Shown piece by piece: positions 5,888 through 8,639 of a stretch of DNA of 8,639 nucleotides (positions are counted from its first letter, which is position 1; each line of letters starts with the position of its first letter). Source of the stretch: Deltaproteobacteria bacterium (lineage in GTDB: Bacteria > Desulfobacterota > Desulfarculia > Desulfarculales > Desulfarculaceae); contig JAKAGJ010000054.1 in NCBI GenBank assembly GCA_021815655.1, positions 1 through 8,639 on the forward strand, written 5' to 3'. The notes under the pieces were generated by a model. The model saw nothing but the letters and a program-made list of their open reading frames with translations. It had not been told where the DNA came from and ran no database searches. The position numbers and the translations under genes are program-made.

Positions 5888-8473
5888 ATGGACCTGAGCA
5901 CCCGACTAGGCGAGATCGTGGGCGCCGACAATGTCATTACCAGCCAGGTGGACTGCCTGGGCTACAGCCGCGACATGAGCGTGCACATGGGCGCGCCGGA
6001 CCTGGTGGTCTTTCCCAGCAGCACCGAGCAGGTGGCGGCGGTGATGAAGCTCTGCCACGAGACCAAGACCCCGGTCATCCCCCGCGGCGGCGGGACAAGC
6101 GTCACCGGCGCGGTGCTGGCCACCCAGGGAGGGGTGCTCCTGAACCTCATCCGCATGAACCAGATACTGGAAGTGAACCTGGCCGACCACTATGTGCGGG
6201 TGCAGCCGGGCCTGGTCTGCGGGGCCTTGAACACGGTGCTGGCCAAGGACAAGTATTTCTTCCCGCCCGACCCGGGCTCGGCGGCCATCGCCACCCTGGG
6301 CGGCATGATAAACACCAACGCCAGCGGCATCCGGGCCATCAAGTACGGCACCACCAAGGACTTCGTCATGGGCTTGACCGTGGTCCTGGCCGACGGCCGG
6401 GTGCTGAAGACGGGCAGCCGAGCCCCCAAGTTCAGTAACGGCTACGACCTGACCCACCTCTTCTGCTCCAGCGAGGGCACCCTGGGGGTCATCACCGAGG
6501 CCACCCTCAAGATCATGCCCCTGCCCGAGTACGCCATCAGCGCCCGCCTGGAGTTCCCGGACATCGAGAGCGCCGGCGCCGCCGTCACCGAGATGCTCAC
6601 CACCGGCATCCCCATCTCCACCTGCGAGATACTGGACGACATGTCCATAGAGGTGCTCAAGAAGGCCATCGGGCTGGTGCCCACCGATGGCGTGGGCTGC
6701 ATGATAATGATGGAGATCGACGGCCACAAGGTCGCCGTTCAGGAGTATGTGGAAAAGGTCAACCAGGTGGCCGGACGCCACGGGGTCATCGCCCACAACT
6801 GGACCGACGACCCGGCGGTCAAGGCCCCCCTGTGGGAGGCCCGCCACCGCCTGGTGCCGGCCATGAGCCGCTTGAAGCCGGGCTATCGCCTGGTGCCGGT
6901 TATGGAGGACCTGGGCGTGCCCATGACCAAGATCCCCGAAACCATCAAGCAGATTCAGGCCATCGGCCAAAAGCACGGTTTTCGCATCGCCACCTTCGGC
7001 CACATCGGCGACGGCAACCTGCACGCCACCTTTGTCATGGACGTGAAAAACGCCCAGGAATGGGCGGCCATCAAGGCCATCGTTTGGGAGCTGGTGGAAC
7101 TGACCGCCGGCATGGGCGGCACCATGAGCGCCGAGCATGGCGTGGGCATGGCCAAGGCCCCCTTCATCGGCCGCGAGGTGGGCGACGAGGCCTTGCGCGT
7201 GATGCAGGCCGTCAAGGACGCCCTGGACCCGGAGGGCATACTGAACCCCGGCAAGCTGGGCCTCAAGGGCTCCATCACCGACATATTCGACCGCTCGGGC
7301 TTCGAGCCCCTGCGCACCGGCGCGCCCCAGGTCAGCTCCTTCGGCGAGGTGGACAACGAGATCGTGGCCTGCATCCAGTGCGGCTTCTGCCGCCTGGGCT
7401 GCCCTACCTACGCCCAGACTGACCTTGAAGGCCTCAACGCCCGCGGCCGCGTGACCTACGCCTTCTCGCTCTTGACCGGCCAGGCCCAGCCCAGCGCCGA
7501 GATGGCCGAGCGCCTCTATCAGTGCATGATGTGTCTCAACTGCAAGTTCACCTGCCCGGCCCAGGTCAACGTGGCGGCCATCGTGCAGGCCGCCCGCCAG
7601 CGCCTGGTGCGCGAGGGCTACCTGCCCGAGGTCTTCAAGAAGCTGATGAGCGACATGATCGAGATGGGCAACCCCTACGCCCAGCCCCGGGCCACCCGCG
7701 TGGACTCCTATCCCGCCGGCTTCGCGGCCAAGCAAGAAGCCCAGACCCTCTTGCACCTGGGGTGCAGCGCCTCCTACCAGGACGTGAAGATCATACCCAG
7801 CGTGATGAAGATACTGGACGCCGCGGGCATCGACTACACCACCCTGGGGCAAGCGGAAAACTGCTGCGGCTACCTGGCCTACCTGGTGGGCGACCAGGAC
7901 ACCTTCGGCCAACTGGCCCAGGCCAACCTGGCCCAGTTCAAGGCCACGGGCTGTCAGAGCGTGCTCACCACCTGCGCCGGCTGCCACAAGACCTTCGCCG
8001 ACCTCTATCCCCACAAGGGATTCAAGGGCGACTACCAGGCCGAGCACGTGGTGACCCTCATGGAACGGCTCATCAACGACGGCAAGCTCAAGTTCAAGAC
8101 CGAGGCCGAGCCCCTCAAGGTCATCTACCACGACCCCTGCGACCTGGGACGCCACCTGGGCATCTACGAGCCGCCGCGCAACGTCATCAAGGCCGTGCCC
8201 GGGGTGGAGCTGATGGAGTTTCCCCAGAACCGCGCCCTGGCCAAGTGCTGCGGCGGCGGCGGCGGGGTGAAGGCCTTTGACAACCAGCTGGGCGGCGACA
8301 TCGCCTTCGAGCGCATCAAGCAGGCCATCGCCCTGGGCGCCGAGGCCGTGGTCAGCGCCTGCCCCTCCTGCAAGAACTCGCTGAACCAGGCCGCGGCCCG
8401 GGCCCGCAAGGAGAAGGTGGGCAAGATCAAGGTGCTGGACATCACGGAGCTGGTGGCCGGGCGCCTGGCCTAG
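5888..8473 (+). CDS. GlcD-HdrD fusion: FAD-linked 2-hydroxyacid dehydrogenase with iron-sulfur CCG module
   Basis: The protein has 861 residues. The ATG at 5888 has GGAGGT (5875-5880) 7 nt upstream. Residues about 37-175 are a FAD-binding type 4 domain: PRGGGTSVTG (65-74), PPDPGS (126-131), TLGG (136-139) and NASG (144-147). Residues about 210-455 are the FAD-oxidase C-terminal domain with GHIGDGNLH (371-379) and SAEHGVG (from 414), the metal and substrate histidine region of D-lactate, glycolate and 2-hydroxyglutarate dehydrogenases. Two 4Fe-4S motifs follow: C495, C498, C501, C505 and C546, C549, C552, C556. Two CCG motifs end the protein: C626, C659-C660, C696, C699 and C751, C787-C788, C825, C828. 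It should oxidize a 2-hydroxyacid, most likely D-lactate or a similar D-acid, and send electrons through its HdrD part to a disulfide, quinone or protein acceptor. There is no signal peptide or membrane segment. The substrate cannot be fixed from sequence. Confidence 0.92.
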   Translation: MDLSTRLGEIVGADNVITSQVDCLGYSRDMSVHMGAPDLVVFPSSTEQVAAVMKLCHETKTPVIPRGGGTSVTGAVLATQGGVLLNLIRMNQILEVNLADHYVRVQPGLVCGALNTVLAKDKYFFPPDPGSAAIATLGGMINTNASGIRAIKYGTTKDFVMGLTVVLADGRVLKTGSRAPKFSNGYDLTHLFCSSEGTLGVITEATLKIMPLPEYAISARLEFPDIESAGAAVTEMLTTGIPISTCEILDDMSIEVLKKAIGLVPTDGVGCMIMMEIDGHKVAVQEYVEKVNQVAGRHGVIAHNWTDDPAVKAPLWEARHRLVPAMSRLKPGYRLVPVMEDLGVPMTKIPETIKQIQAIGQKHGFRIATFGHIGDGNLHATFVMDVKNAQEWAAIKAIVWELVELTAGMGGTMSAEHGVGMAKAPFIGREVGDEALRVMQAVKDALDPEGILNPGKLGLKGSITDIFDRSGFEPLRTGAPQVSSFGEVDNEIVACIQCGFCRLGCPTYAQTDLEGLNARGRVTYAFSLLTGQAQPSAEMAERLYQCMMCLNCKFTCPAQVNVAAIVQAARQRLVREGYLPEVFKKLMSDMIEMGNPYAQPRATRVDSYPAGFAAKQEAQTLLHLGCSASYQDVKIIPSVMKILDAAGIDYTTLGQAENCCGYLAYLVGDQDTFGQLAQANLAQFKATGCQSVLTTCAGCHKTFADLYPHKGFKGDYQAEHVVTLMERLINDGKLKFKTEAEPLKVIYHDPCDLGRHLGIYEPPRNVIKAVPGVELMEFPQNRALAKCCGGGGGVKAFDNQLGGDIAFERIKQAIALGAEAVVSACPSCKNSLNQAAARARKEKVGKIKVLDITELVAGRLA

Positions 8474-8589
8474 GCCGCGAGCCTTTTACCAGGCATATGC
8501 GGGTCGGTTGGCGTCCACCCCCTGGCGGGCGCCGGCGGCTCCCGTGGAAAGGCTGTCGAGTAAACTAAAATAGTCAGATGGCATTGGCA

Positions 8590-8619
8590 GGGGCGGGGTT
8601 TATCCCCGCCCCCTTTTTT
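8590..8619 (+). terminator. Rho-independent terminator
   Basis: GGGGCGGGG (8590-8598) pairs perfectly with CCCCGCCCC (8604-8612) around TTTAT, followed by C and six T (8614-8619). It lies 116 bp after the fusion gene stop and ends the plus-strand transcript. The interval 8474-8589 holds no convincing gene. It has a 7-bp long-range pairing, AGCCTTT (8480-8486) with AAAGGCT (8548-8554), around a GC-rich core, so the 3' untranslated region may be folded. Confidence 0.92.
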
Positions 8620-8639
8620 GCCTTGCCCGTGCCCCTCTG

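Noticed and set aside
5906..8155. A 749-codon open frame on the minus strand, antisense to the GlcD-HdrD gene
   Set aside because: Its His/Gly/Ala/Val-rich product shows no domain. It is the mirror of a GC-rich gene whose plus-strand translation has complete catalytic and cluster motifs.
8545..8580. AT-rich stretch with TAAAAT (8566-8571) as a possible promoter for a small RNA ending at the 8590-8619 terminator
   Set aside because: The -35 match (TGGAAA) is weak, and the product would be only about 40 nt, mostly the terminator stem itself. There is no supporting structure.

Overview
The window is very GC-rich, with Leu/Ala/Gly/Arg-heavy proteins, clear Shine-Dalgarno sites and dense iron-sulfur redox genes. 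This suggests a strictly anaerobic bacterium. The QmoA/QmoB-like and HdrBC-like gene content fits a GC-rich Desulfobacterota (sulfate-reducing or syntrophic 'deltaproteobacterial') genome best. That placement is inferred from gene content, not from a marker gene.

Layout. Positions 1-614 (minus strand) hold the N-terminal half of a 2-hydroxyacyl-CoA dehydratase / benzoyl-CoA reductase family subunit, cut by the window edge. A divergent intergenic region (615-850) carries an AT-rich island with a perfect 8-bp inverted repeat (720-740) over likely promoter elements. Five plus-strand genes follow in close order: a short HdrA/QmoA-like flavoprotein (851-1945), a QmoB-like fusion of a degenerate HdrA module, two [4Fe-4S] motifs and an MvhD domain (1938-3815), HdrC (3821-4318), HdrB (4318-5190) and a lipoyl-carrier GcvH-like protein (5293-5721). 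The first four overlap or nearly abut and look translationally coupled. A structured leader with an intrinsic-terminator hairpin (5764-5873) separates them from a large GlcD-HdrD fusion (5888-8473). A second strong intrinsic terminator (8590-8619) ends the transcript.

How it may work. The four Hdr genes encode all parts of a soluble Hdr-type electron-transfer or flavin-bifurcating complex: a flavin subunit, an MvhD-type entry domain, ferredoxin-like wires and a double CCG non-cubane cluster subunit. No hydrogenase, FrhB-like, formate dehydrogenase or membrane subunit is present. The remaining partners are a lipoate-type carrier protein and a FAD-dependent 2-hydroxyacid dehydrogenase with its own HdrD-like module. 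An inferred model is that 2-hydroxyacid oxidation, a dithiol/disulfide lipoyl carrier and the Hdr complex exchange electrons, possibly making low-potential electrons of the kind the divergently encoded dehydratase/reductase family needs. The sequence shows the parts, not the direction of electron flow or the substrates.
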